Assembly: GCA_009859145.1 (NCBI GenBank)
Contig: VRVR01000010.1
Location: forward strand, 186,001-250,000
Direction: 5' to 3'
Length of the DNA: 64,000 bases
From: Andalucia godoyi
Lineage: Eukaryota; Discoba; Jakobea; Jakobida; Andaluciidae
Positions 1 through 8,894 of the stretch are shown here, piece by piece. The position numbers and the translations under genes were made by a program. The notes under the pieces are model-generated. The model saw only the letters and a program-made list of their open reading frames with translations. It made no database searches and had not been told where the DNA came from. How positions within the stretch are numbered: the stretch's first letter is position 1; each line of letters starts with the position of its first letter.

Positions 1-2057
1 TTGAGATTGTAAACGAATGAAGATGCTGATGGGACTGGAGAGTTCACAGACGGAAAGAACATGGATACTGCAGAAATGTCAGGACTTCCGAAAGTCGCTC
101 CATACGGAGATCTCCCGGGTATGGAGTGCGAGCCGTCGGGAGCTGCATCGTACTTTGGGAATGACGAGTAGGACTCGCGGAGCCGCGCAGTGGTTTGCTC
201 GCAGTCCAGTTGCAGCTTCTGGACTCTGCCACGCAACTGCTGGATCTCTTGTTCTTTGGTCTGCAACAGCGCTTCGTAAGCATGACACTTGTCCGAGGTG
301 CGATTCCTCTCACGTTCCATCTCTGCATATTTGGAATCGGCAGAATTGATCTTGTTGACTGCCAGTTTCCACACTTCTTCCATATTTTGCAGCTTTTCTT
401 GCATCTTGTGCGGCTCCTCAAGGGCATTTAATGCAGAATTGAACCGATCCACCATGTTCTTCACACGGTTCTGCGACGTCGAAACTTCGACATATGCTTC
501 ATGCTTGGTGGTGTCTCCATATCCAAATCGCTCAAGCTTGAATGCACGAAACACAGACGCAGAGACCGCGATTGACAGGACCGTATCGCGCCTGGACAAT
601 CGTTCGTTCTTGGGAGGGGAAGGGCCGCTTTGCGATTGGGGAGCTGGGCTTGTGGACGAACTCAGCGAACTTCCCGGAATGTCAATGGTAAGCTTATGGA
701 TGCCCTCAGCAGCAGCAGCACCGCCTCTTCCTCCTCCTGTTGTTTCACTGGCAACAGTAGAGCCAGGCGCAAAGGAACGAACGCTTGGCGGCGGATTCAT
801 TGAACGCTGGTCCTGTTTCCAGCTCAAAATCTTGGACAACAGATGTGTGATGGCAATCGTAAAACTGCGAACATCGTGCTCGAGAATATCGGTCAAGATG
901 GTCAATCGAGGCTTTTGAATTTCCAGCCACGCAAGAAAGCCCATCTTGGCAATCATCGGATTCTCAATGATAACAATTAATCGGTCAACCGTCCGCGTTC
1001 CGCGGTTCAGCTCGGCAAAAACCTTGTCATCTCCAACAAGCACACTTCCCGACGGAGCTGCCAGTCCTCCGGAGTGGGATCCTTTTCTCCCAAGCGCTGC
1101 AAGCGAATTACTGGAGCCTTGCAAAACATCGTTTTCTCGTCTTCGACCAGCGGCATTGTTGATTTGCGCAAATGTCACTGTTTCTGTCCGCCTAGAATCC
1201 ACAAATCCATCCGTTTCAGGCCGATTGCAGAATATTTCGCCTGAGATGCCGTCTGCAAGATCAACCAAGCCCAGCGTCAAAATTTCCAAACTAGACTGGG
1301 TAATTGCTCGTGCATCCATCGCAGCGGATCCCACGTTGCCGCTCGAACCGCCGAATGACAGGAACGCTCCAGCTCCTGGGCCTAACCCTGAGCCATGTGC
1401 ATTGCGGCCTTTTCGCTTCCTCGCTACGGGGGAACGAAGTTGGGAACCAGACTCACTCCAATCGCCCCTCGAATGAGACGGAGAAGGGACCGTACCCAGA
1501 AAGTCGTCGCTGCTGGATGCGCTATGCGTCTTGGATCTTGTACGCCCGTGCCTCTTTCCAGGGACAGTCAGTTGGTTGGAATCCATTGCGGAACCACCAC
1601 CGCTCATCACTGACGAGCCAGCATTCATTCTGCTCGAGTACTTGCTCACCTTGTTTTTCTCTTCTTGCAGACTCTCTTCAAGCTTCGTCACCAGCACTCT
1701 GTATGACGTGAACTTTTGCAGCAGCGCTGTTTTCGTCTGCAACGCATCTCGCCTGAAATCCTCGAGTGCTTCGCGAGACGTGTTCTTGGCTTCGCTGCTT
1801 CCGCCACAATGTGCATCCACGCACATGCTGATCTGGCGAGCACAGCGGTCAAAGGAAGAAAAAAACTGGTCAAGTACTGCTTCAATCGTCACCATGCTTG
1901 ATCCAGCTGGGCTGGATGCAGAACTCCCATACGGCGAATGCATCGAGACATCTTGGAACGCTGGACTTGGTGAGCGAGACAGCGAATGCAGCTGCGGAAA
2001 GGCAGGCGAATGAGTTCCGCTCGCCGGGACGCCTCTGGGCTTCGCAGGGCTACTCAT
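1..2057 (-). CDS. Coiled-coil, Ser/Gly/Pro-rich protein, C-terminus cut by the window edge
   Basis: An uninterrupted minus-strand frame begins with ATG at 2057-2055 and stays open to base 3, giving at least 685 residues with no stop; the rest lies outside the window. The first ~45 residues are rich in Ser-Pro pairs. A helical stretch follows (around EDFRRDALQ and KLEESLQEEK), then a long Ser/Gly-rich linker, a non-repetitive helical/beta part around VDRLIVIIENPMIAKMGF, another low-complexity stretch, and a charged coiled coil near residues 535-620 (KMQEKLQNMEEVWKLAVNK). I do not recognise a family. Alternating coiled coil and SP/SG linkers resemble the 8895-12269 gene on the same strand, so a related cytoskeletal or scaffold role is possible but only inferred. 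The antisense frames over this interval are Ser/Pro-rich shadows. Confidence 0.75.
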   Translation of the reverse strand, partial: MSSPAKPRGVPASGTHSPAFPQLHSLSRSPSPAFQDVSMHSPYGSSASSPAGSSMVTIEAVLDQFFSSFDRCARQISMCVDAHCGGSSEAKNTSREALEDFRRDALQTKTALLQKFTSYRVLVTKLEESLQEEKNKVSKYSSRMNAGSSVMSGGGSAMDSNQLTVPGKRHGRTRSKTHSASSSDDFLGTVPSPSHSRGDWSESGSQLRSPVARKRKGRNAHGSGLGPGAGAFLSFGGSSGNVGSAAMDARAITQSSLEILTLGLVDLADGISGEIFCNRPETDGFVDSRRTETVTFAQINNAAGRRRENDVLQGSSNSLAALGRKGSHSGGLAAPSGSVLVGDDKVFAELNRGTRTVDRLIVIIENPMIAKMGFLAWLEIQKPRLTILTDILEHDVRSFTIAITHLLSKILSWKQDQRSMNPPPSVRSFAPGSTVASETTGGGRGGAAAAEGIHKLTIDIPGSSLSSSTSPAPQSQSGPSPPKNERLSRRDTVLSIAVSASVFRAFKLERFGYGDTTKHEAYVEVSTSQNRVKNMVDRFNSALNALEEPHKMQEKLQNMEEVWKLAVNKINSADSKYAEMERERNRTSDKCHAYEALLQTKEQEIQQLRGRVQKLQLDCEQTTARLRESYSSFPKYDAAPDGSHSIPGRSPYGATFGSPDISAVSMFFPSVNSPVPSASSFVYNL

Positions 2058-2431
2058 TGTTGATTATGCTCCGAAAATGCGATTAAGAGAATGCCGAATC
2101 GATTGGAGAATGAGCTTGGAAAATATCATATATCGGTAGGGAGACAGTTGAGAAAGATTACGAACATACAAAAAGAAAGCACAATTTAATTAAAAAAACG
2201 CATGCCAGACGGTTGTTGTTCTCCTTCCGTGCACTCTCGGTCGGTTTCTCATGCTCCATACGAGCACAGTCTGGACATCGATGCGCATCAGAGCCTGGCT
2301 TTTGTCAGGCATTCTGATCACACCACTCATTTCTTTTTTCTGCTTCCGCTTCGTTGGCGGATCGCAAGTGAGCAAGCCAGTCGGGGAACGAGAAAAAGGA
2401 AAAGAAAAGCAAATATACGTATATGCATATG

Positions 2432-2441
2432 TATATATATA
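2432..2441 (+). promoter_or_regulatory. TATA-like element upstream of the LRR gene
   Basis: A run of alternating TA lies about 60 bp before the ATG at 2503, in the 445-bp divergent gap between the coiled-coil gene (start 2057) and the LRR gene. Spacing suits a TATA box with a short 5' leader. The rest of the gap (2058-2502) is AT-rich with no frame I can support. Confidence 0.35.
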
Positions 2442-2502
2442 GGGGAAGGTTTTTTGGTGCGTTAGCTAATTCACTGTGGGCCGCGGGAAACGAGTGGAAT
2501 GA

Positions 2503-4563
2503 ATGGGAGGTGCTCCGTCGAAAAATTCGAGTGAGCTTTCGGGCAATCGCAACATCCCGAACGCTCTGGACGGGCTGATCGACAGAGGCGATGGTACTTC
2601 TTCTTCCAAGTCCATATTAGTTCGAGATCTCATTGTCCGCGATGTGCGGCAGTATGAGAAGCGCGTTCAAATGCTAAGTCAAGCGCAGCAGGTGCGAATG
2701 GCACCGCAAGTGCTGCGCTGGCTGAAACGAGGCTGCGAAACAAAGGAGCTGTCCGAGTTTCACAATATGATCCTCCACGGCAATTTTTGCAAGATTGGTC
2801 TACCCCAGGGCAATCCGTTTGAACTCCCTCCGGTAGCCTCCAATATATTGCTGGCTGCGAACGCCAAGAACGATGTCGTGAAAGTTGTATCGTCAACGGA
2901 GTTTGACGATGAAAAGTCTGAGACGTGGTGGAAGCTCCAGAGGAAACGGTTGTCGCGAATGGCAATTGCCGTTCAGTCATCTCAGGAAGCTGAAGCACGC
3001 GAGCATACGGCTTCCAATGCTCGGATTCTCAAGTTTGCATCACCATCGTCGTCGTCTACTCTCTTGCTTTCACAGGCTTCGACATCGACTCTTGCGAGTG
3101 TGTCTGCGCGTTTTTCACCACTGTTGACCAATGCTGGTCTGTTGACCGATACGGAATTCGAAATTCTTCTCGAAGCAACACTTTCTTTTCCGGAAACAAT
3201 GATTGGGCTGGAGTTGTGCGGCTCCTTGCTGCATTCGATGCACCGTGTAAGATCACTCGAGCAGCATATTCGGAAACGGACGGTGCTGAAGAGACTGTCT
3301 CTTCACGATCTTGCGTTTCCGTCTGCAAATCTTGGTCGGGAGGTGTGCCGGGCACTCGATAGCGCGGCAGAGATCCACGAGTCCTCGCTGCTCTCTGTAC
3401 ATTTTGACCAATCAGTCTCGCAGTCAGATCCTTTTGTGGGTGCATTCTTTGACGCAGTCGGACGGCTGACGAAAAAGTGCACAAACCTTGCACATCTCTC
3501 CATGAGTTTCCGCAAGGAATCCTTCTTGGGGAAATCGTCTTTAGCGCAGACATTGGAAGAGGAGCATGCAAATGCATTGTCAGGCATGATTCAGACGATC
3601 ACTAGTTCCGGCTGCGCTGCTCTGCAAGAGCTCAGTCTCGTCGGAATGGGTCTTGGCCAGTACCCATTTCTAGTCAGCACGCTTGTGCAGTATCTCAAGT
3701 CTCCCGGACGTCGATTAGTTCATCTCGACTTGTCTGTATGTTTTCTGCGTACATTGTTACGCGACCTTTCGCTTCTGTTTCCTTTCTCGTTTTCTTGTTT
3801 TTCGACCAGCTGTTCAGTGATTCATCGTTACTCACGGAGGAGGAGCAGCATAACATGATGAATTCAGATGTCACGCTGTGGCTTGCAGAAGGGTTCACAG
3901 AACGGAAAGACACGGTTGGTGATCGTCTTCTGAGCTTTTTCTACATTGGCAATCGATGCAGTGGTGCAGGGGTGGCCGCCCTCTGCGATGCGTTTGCTCA
4001 TCATCCGCGTCTCATCCAGTTGGATCTCAGTGAGTATGTTCTTCTTCTTCTTCTTTTTTCCTCTACCTCTTTACTGGTTGTCGATGCGTTTCACTCACGT
4101 AATTCAACGGATTTTGCACAGGAATCTTGGCAAAGCCCAGGGAGCACAGGGTCTGGCTGGACTGTTGAATCAGAACAAACGGATCAAGCACATTGGATAC
4201 AATTACAATGAGTGTCCGCTCGCAGAAGCTGTTTCAATCGCCAATGCCATCCGGCAGAGTTCGAATCTGGAGTACATTGCATTTGTCGGAAACCACGTGC
4301 AGGACATGTTCCTGCGCGGTATCTGCGATGCTTTGCGGTCTCCGACTTGTGCAATCCTGGCTCTCAATCTCGAATCAAACTCTTTCTCCGGAAATGCCGT
4401 TCTTGCCTTTGCACGAGCTCTTGCGTTCAACCGCTCACTATGCTACCTTGCGCTGGAACGAGGCAACGGCGGCGAGGTAGTGCTTTACACCCGAATTCGC
4501 AACCAGCTCAAGAAGAACTTGGCAAGACGAGCGAAATATTCTCGCTCTCTCCTGATTCCGTAG
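2503..4563 (+). CDS. Leucine-rich-repeat protein, three exons, possible N-myristoylation
   Basis: Three exons, 2503-3735, 3810-4033 and 4122-4563, join in phase 0 and phase 2 to give 632 residues ending in TAG. The introns (74 and 88 bp) start with GTATGT and end in CAG; splicing rebuilds the repeat, since LDLS joins LFSDSS and LDLSE joins NLGKAQ. The C-terminal half has ribonuclease-inhibitor-type LRRs (LQELSLVGMGL, LVHLDLS, LIQLDLSE, LEYIAFVGNHV, ILALNLESNSFSG). The N-terminus MGGAPSKN has Gly2 and Ser6, as in N-myristoyltransferase substrates, so membrane anchoring is plausible. Residues 30-200 are helical and unassigned. It is probably a protein-binding scaffold; LRR proteins are common in cilia and signalling, but nothing here fixes the partner. 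It converges on NF-YB with 109 bp between the stops. Confidence 0.85.
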
Positions 4564-4606
4564 CTTGTAAATACGCATGTCCCTTGTCTTTGTCTTCCTC
4601 TTTTCC

Positions 4607-4612
4607 TGCTGC

Positions 4613-4656
<44 letters not shown>
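4607..4656. repeat. (CTG/CAG)n trinucleotide repeat between convergent genes
   Basis: About 50 bp of imperfect CTG/TTG repeats lie between the stops of the LRR gene (4563) and NF-YB (4673). On the minus strand it would read as poly-Gln, but it lies after the NF-YB stop codon, so it is most likely 3' UTR. Confidence 0.85.
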
Positions 4657-4672
4657 ATGATCATGATTATGA

Positions 4673-5215
4673 TCATTGCCTGCAGGATGCACTGCGCATG
4701 GGACCCTCTGCATTCTCGCCGTTGCTCTCGCCAGTCCTGTTTTCTACGGGTATATGAGCAATCACAGGCTCATTCGCAACCAGCGGAACAGCCTGAGTGC
4801 AGTCCTCTGACCCCGTAGCGTTCGAGCAACTGCTGTTACTGATGCAGTCATGCAGACCAGCGGCCGACGCAGCAGCATTGGATGGCCGTCCAGCTTGCAT
4901 CTCGCATTTATAGGTACTCAGAAACTCTTGTAATGGTCCTGCATAATTGTCAAACCCAAGATTCCGTGCTGCCATCACCAGATCATCACCAGTCAGAATC
5001 CGGCGACGTTTCGAAACCATGATATCCGCAGCCTCTGAAGTCAGGAAAGCAATCAGCTCTGTAGCTGCAATCTGTGCAAATCTCTTCGCCTCGTTTGCAA
5101 TTTTCGTGTTTTCAGGAACATGCGACTTCATCATGCGAAGCAGATTCATCTGCGGTACCATTAACGGGTCTTCATCATCACGGACTGCACTCGTCGGTTT
5201 CGACGCAGTCTCCAT
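4673..5215 (-). CDS. NFYB: CCAAT-binding transcription factor subunit NF-YB (HAP3), histone fold
   Basis: 180 residues from ATG at 5215. NF-YB pairs with NF-YC through an H2B-like histone fold, and with NF-YA binds CCAAT boxes in promoters. The fold occupies roughly residues 18-105 and matches the family closely: VPQMNLLRMMK in the alpha-1 region, then HVPENTKIANEAKRFAQ, TELIAFLTSEAADIM and RRRILTGDDLVMAARNLGF, then DNYAGPLQEFL. Family members read PENAKISKDAKE, EFISFITSEA, KTINGDDLLWAM and GFEDYVEPL at these points. The tail after residue 110 is Ala/Ser/Asn-rich and unconserved, as usual. The codon two before this ATG is TTG and is not used as start. The MVPQ in place of the usual LPIANV at the alpha-1 start is slightly divergent. 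Confidence 0.92.
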   Translation of the reverse strand: METASKPTSAVRDDEDPLMVPQMNLLRMMKSHVPENTKIANEAKRFAQIAATELIAFLTSEAADIMVSKRRRILTGDDLVMAARNLGFDNYAGPLQEFLSTYKCEMQAGRPSNAAASAAGLHDCISNSSCSNATGSEDCTQAVPLVANEPVIAHIPVENRTGESNGENAEGPMRSASCRQ

Positions 5216-5855
5216 TTGCAAACAAGTATCAAGATTAAATTTTAAATAAAATCAAGAAATAAAACCAATTAAATTAATTAAAATAATATTAAAAAATGAT
5301 GCACCGGTTCGGCGGTCGCAGCAACAACAACAGCAACAACAAACAAAAAATTATGAAAAATTATGAGAACGACTCTCGGCAACAGTGAGCTTCGCTCTGT
5401 TCGTTCGTTCTTCAAATGAATGCACGTAGGTTTGTAAAGTAATTGTACGATTCCAACTTCATTGCACACAGTAATGCGTTTGTACAGTTTTCAGTTTGTG
5501 TGCTTCCGGTGATTCGGACAACAAAAGGACACGTGGCGGATCGTGCACAAGCAGCAATTTCTACAACACATACACACACCTGGAAAACAAGAGAAACAGA
5601 GCAGAATGCCCCGACGCTTACTGTAGACGCTCACTCTGCAGTCATTCCTGTACGACAGGTCGTTGCAATTCGAGTGGTGAACCCGATCTTTTTCTTGGAG
5701 TGACTGCTCTACAGTTGGCGAATAATCCTTTTTTGGCGCGCACACAGTTTGCGCGGGAGACACTAAAATGGAGACAAAAAGAAATAGAACTCTTTCTCTC
5801 CTTCTTCAGTTTTTAATAAAGGAACTGATCACACATTGGAAACACACGTCCAGGA
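5216..5855. other. AT-rich divergent promoter region
   Basis: 640 bp between the divergent NF-YB and 5856 genes. It holds AT-rich tracts (5225-5300), a CAA-rich stretch (5323-5352), a CCAAT at 5265-5269 and an ATTGG at 5835-5839. No coding frame is supportable. Confidence 0.5.
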
Positions 5856-6623
5856 ATGAAGAAGACCACGGAAACCTTGGCACGAGAGAACCCAGACTCA
5901 AAATCGTCGCACGAAATCGAGAGCAACGCGGCACAAAACCCACAAGCAAATGCAGCCGGACCCGCCCGGGAGCTCTCAGAGAACCGCTCCATATTTTCAA
6001 CTTCAGTGTGGAAAGACGCGTGCCGTGGACCTTTTGCGGATGCTGAAAACGAGCTTTTTCAGGAAAGAAACGCTTCTGAGCATTTTCCAGTCCGCCAGCC
6101 ATTAGCTGAGGTGTTTGACAATTTTGTTCGTGTACCTTCACTGAGGCGACGAGGCGCGCAGGCTGTGGCATCTGCTTCATCTAGCGCGAGTGTTCCAAAC
6201 CAGATTGCGAAACGAATCATGCCAGATGATGAAAAGGTGATTCCCATTTCCCACACGGATGTGGCAGCTATTCCAGAACTGCAGGGGCTTCAAATGAACC
6301 AACTCAAATCGAGGAAACGGCTTTCGCTGGATGCTGCAAAGGAAGTTCGGGAAATGAAAAGAGCGCGGAAGCTCCAAAACAGCGATGCAGCACGGACGCT
6401 GACGATGCAAGCAGCAGTGCGAGAGACATTAGCGAAGGCAACTCTTGCAGAACATCAGCGAAAGGAGGCTGTCGAAAAGGCGAAGGAAGAACTGGCGAGA
6501 ACGCCGATAAAGACTACTGGAGTTGTATCGCAGGAGGATCGAAACATCATTTGGAATCAAATTAACTTCATGGGGAGCCGTACAAGCGAAGTCGCGGATT
6601 TCTTGACAGTTCCCGTTTCTTGA
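5856..6623 (+). CDS. Hypothetical charged helical protein
   Basis: 255 residues from ATG at 5856. I do not recognise a family. The first ~60 residues are Ser/Asn/Ala-rich and disordered. Around residue 120 the motif KRIMPDDEKVIPIS begins a more conserved-looking stretch. Residues ~145-215 are a long Lys/Arg/Glu/Ala helix (SRKRLSLDAAKEVREMKRARKL, then a run of KEAVEKAKEEL) that could be a single alpha helix or coiled coil. The C-terminus ends DFLTVPVS. The KR-rich part could serve as a nuclear signal. Codon use is like its neighbours and the frame is uninterrupted, so I take it as a real gene. It is followed by a decayed transposase on the same strand. Confidence 0.6.
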   Translation: MKKTTETLARENPDSKSSHEIESNAAQNPQANAAGPARELSENRSIFSTSVWKDACRGPFADAENELFQERNASEHFPVRQPLAEVFDNFVRVPSLRRRGAQAVASASSSASVPNQIAKRIMPDDEKVIPISHTDVAAIPELQGLQMNQLKSRKRLSLDAAKEVREMKRARKLQNSDAARTLTMQAAVRETLAKATLAEHQRKEAVEKAKEELARTPIKTTGVVSQEDRNIIWNQINFMGSRTSEVADFLTVPVS

Positions 6624-6668
6624 AATCTGGAACGCCTAATCCATGCTCGTAGTGAATACGCATCGAAA

Positions 6669-7330
6669 ATGCTTGGCGACAAAGAAGATCAGTACCAAAA
6701 AGCAATTTTCATCGACGAGACGCCCGTTCAATGTTGTTGTCCACCCCGAACAAGGGATATCCCTTCAAGGATGTCGTCCACTGCTGGCAATTGACAACAT
6801 GCAAGTGCAGAGCCTGACTGTGATCGCAGCTGTCGACAGAAAGTTCGCTCGTCTATTACGAATGCTACACAGGGGGGCATCAATGGCGTCACGTACGCCG
6901 TATTTCTGAAGAATCTCTTCCAGCGTCTCGAACAAACGGGAAAGCTCCTCGAAGGTCAAAAGCAAATGATCATTCACGACAACGTCCCAATAAGCAGTGA
7001 TCCCTTGTTGCGCGAGTGGGAATCCAAAAAAATTGAAGTAGAACAGCTGCCGCCGTATTCTCCATTTCTTGATCCTTGCGAAGAAGTATTCGGAATGTGG
7101 AAGTTCCAATTCTGTCAGATTGTCCGAGAAATGCAGCACTGGTTCATCACGCTGCGACCCAGATCTTGCCCGATCACACCATTGCCGCATACAAGCATGC
7201 ACGTTCGTTCTTTGCGCAGTGCTTGAAAAAGATTCCAGTCAATTCACGCAAAATTCTGGATAGAAGCCGCCAATGCACTGCAGAAGTACAAAGAGTGAGG
7301 CATCGACCTGCACCAACTGCAGAGAATGAG
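6669..7330 (+). mobile_element. Decayed DDE transposase of the IS630/Tc1/mariner superfamily
   Basis: Recognisable transposase pieces are scattered over the three forward frames. Near 6705 one frame reads IFIDET, the first catalytic Asp. The next frame carries VVVHPEQGISLQG and QSLTVIAAVDRKF (about 6730-6850), the usual RG..xxG and VxVIAAI strand. From about 6870 the first frame resumes with GINGVTYAVFLKNLF, IIHDNVPI (second Asp, 6966) and LPPYSPFLDPCEEVFGMWK (third acidic residue, about 7045-7100). A third frame then holds IAAYKHARSFFAQCLKK. At least three frameshifts and an in-frame TGA make it non-functional as it stands. I saw no terminal inverted repeats or target-site duplication. The following stretch to 7643 shows nothing else. 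Confidence 0.8.
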
Positions 7331-7643
7331 GCCTGTTTCATACCCTCCTGTTCACGAAACCATAGCCGTGGAGCACAGTTGGAAGACGCTGTGATAGAGA
7401 ACTTGGCGAGAAAGCAAACACGAAAAATTCGAATTTTCTAATTGGTACAAGCGCTGGCTATGAATGACCTGGTTCACTCCAAAAAGAGCCCGCTTTTCAC
7501 TCCATGAAAAGATCTGGTTCACTTCCAGGCGGTCGGATGCAAGTGGCAGCGGCATTTTTTAATTTTCATGTGAATTATCACTGATTTTTTGGTTGTCTTT
7601 CTCTCTGAATTTGGTTTTGGATAACTTCGTTGCGGAACACAAA

Positions 7644-8763
7644 ATGTCGACAACTATAACTCGCCGTGCTGCACATGCTGGGGCATGGTACTCGAGTAAC
7701 CCTGGAGAACTGCAGAGAGAGCTTTCTCGGCATCTTGAAAACGCAGAGACTGTGGACGCTCTGCCGGGGTTTGTCTCGAGAGCCATCATCTGTCCGTATG
7801 TGGTTTTCCGGATTGCCAAGAACCGAAATACCAAACTGATCTATGCGCTCTTATTCTAATGTCTTATGTCTGAGTTTTATGGACTGTTTTTCTTTTCTTT
7901 TTTTGAGGGGGAGGAATTGTTGAATTTTGAAGAAAAAAATAATAATATGTACTATCAAATTGCTCTCCTGTTTCCTGTTTCCTTTCCTTTTTTTTTTTTT
8001 GCGCAGACACGCTGGATATTCGTACAGTGCTGCGACAGCGGCGTATTCCTACAAGCATTTGCACCTTCGAGGAGTGAAGCGCATCTTTATGCTTGGCCCG
8101 TCGCATCATGCGTACATTGATGGAGCTGCGTTACCAGAAGCAACAGTGTATGAGACTCCGTTGGGAGATCTGCAAGTGGATGTTGGTTTGGTTTCACGGT
8201 TGCGAGACTCGGGGAAGTTCCAGGTTTTCAAAAGGGTTCCGGATGAGGAAGAACATTCGTTGGAAATGCAGCTTCCGTTTGTGCGGCTGTTGATAAAGGA
8301 GAATTCAGTGGAGCTTCCCATTGTGCCGATTATTATTGGATCCATTTCGGCCAAAAAACAGCAACTGTTCGGCGAGATCTTGGCTCCGTTCTTGGCGGAT
8401 CGAGAGAATTTCTTCATCATTTCGTCTGATTTTTGTCACTGGGGAACGCGGTTTCAGTACACGTTTGTGAACCAGGAATGGGGGCCCGAGATCTACAAGA
8501 GTATTGAAAAGCTCGATCATCTTGGCATGCAGGCGATCGAGAGCTTGAATCCAGACATGTTTGAAAAGTATCTCAAGCAAACAAACAATACAATTTGCGG
8601 GCGACATCCAATTGCGGTGTTGATGAACATGGTCAGTGCGCTGCCCAACAAGAGAGCATTTCTGATGAAGGAAGCGCACTATAGCCAGTCTTCAAAGTGC
8701 GTGTCTCAGCGAGACTCTTCTGTCAGTTACGGAGCGATGGTGCTTTTTGAACGAGTCGAGTAA
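7644..8763 (+). CDS. MEMO1: MEMO1 family protein (AmmeMemoRadiSam family B homologue)
   Basis: Two exons, 7644-7795 and 8007-8763 (302 residues), flank a 211-bp intron that begins GTATGT, has a poly-T tract and ends GCGCAG. The splice rebuilds a proline codon in IICP|HAGYSYS. MEMO1 is a cytosolic protein related to class III extradiol dioxygenases, described as an iron or copper binder affecting receptor and cytoskeletal signalling. The expected metal ligands are present: His52 in PHAGYSY, His84/85 in LGPSHH, and Cys in NTICGRHPI. Other conserved blocks are TPLGDLQVD, EEHSLEMQLPF, IISSDFCHWGTRF and DSSVSYGAMVLF. Length matches the ~300-residue family. The exact role in this organism is not known. 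Confidence 0.93.
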
Positions 8764-8894
8764 AAACCGATACAAGATATGATACAGCAAAGCAAAGCGG
8801 GTGCAGAAGGACACGAGGAAGCCAGCGTTCGGATTTACGAACAAAAACCACCACCCTCTCCCCTCCCCCCTCGAGACCGCAGCAAAACCCGAAG

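Noticed and set aside
289-1476. Two plus-strand frames of 209 and 176 codons at the left end
   Set aside because: A continuous 685-codon minus-strand frame with coiled-coil content explains the same DNA.
4438-4713. Minus-strand poly-Gln frame next to NF-YB
   Set aside because: It comes from the (CTG)n repeat and antisense of the LRR gene; the NF-YB frame has its own stop before it.
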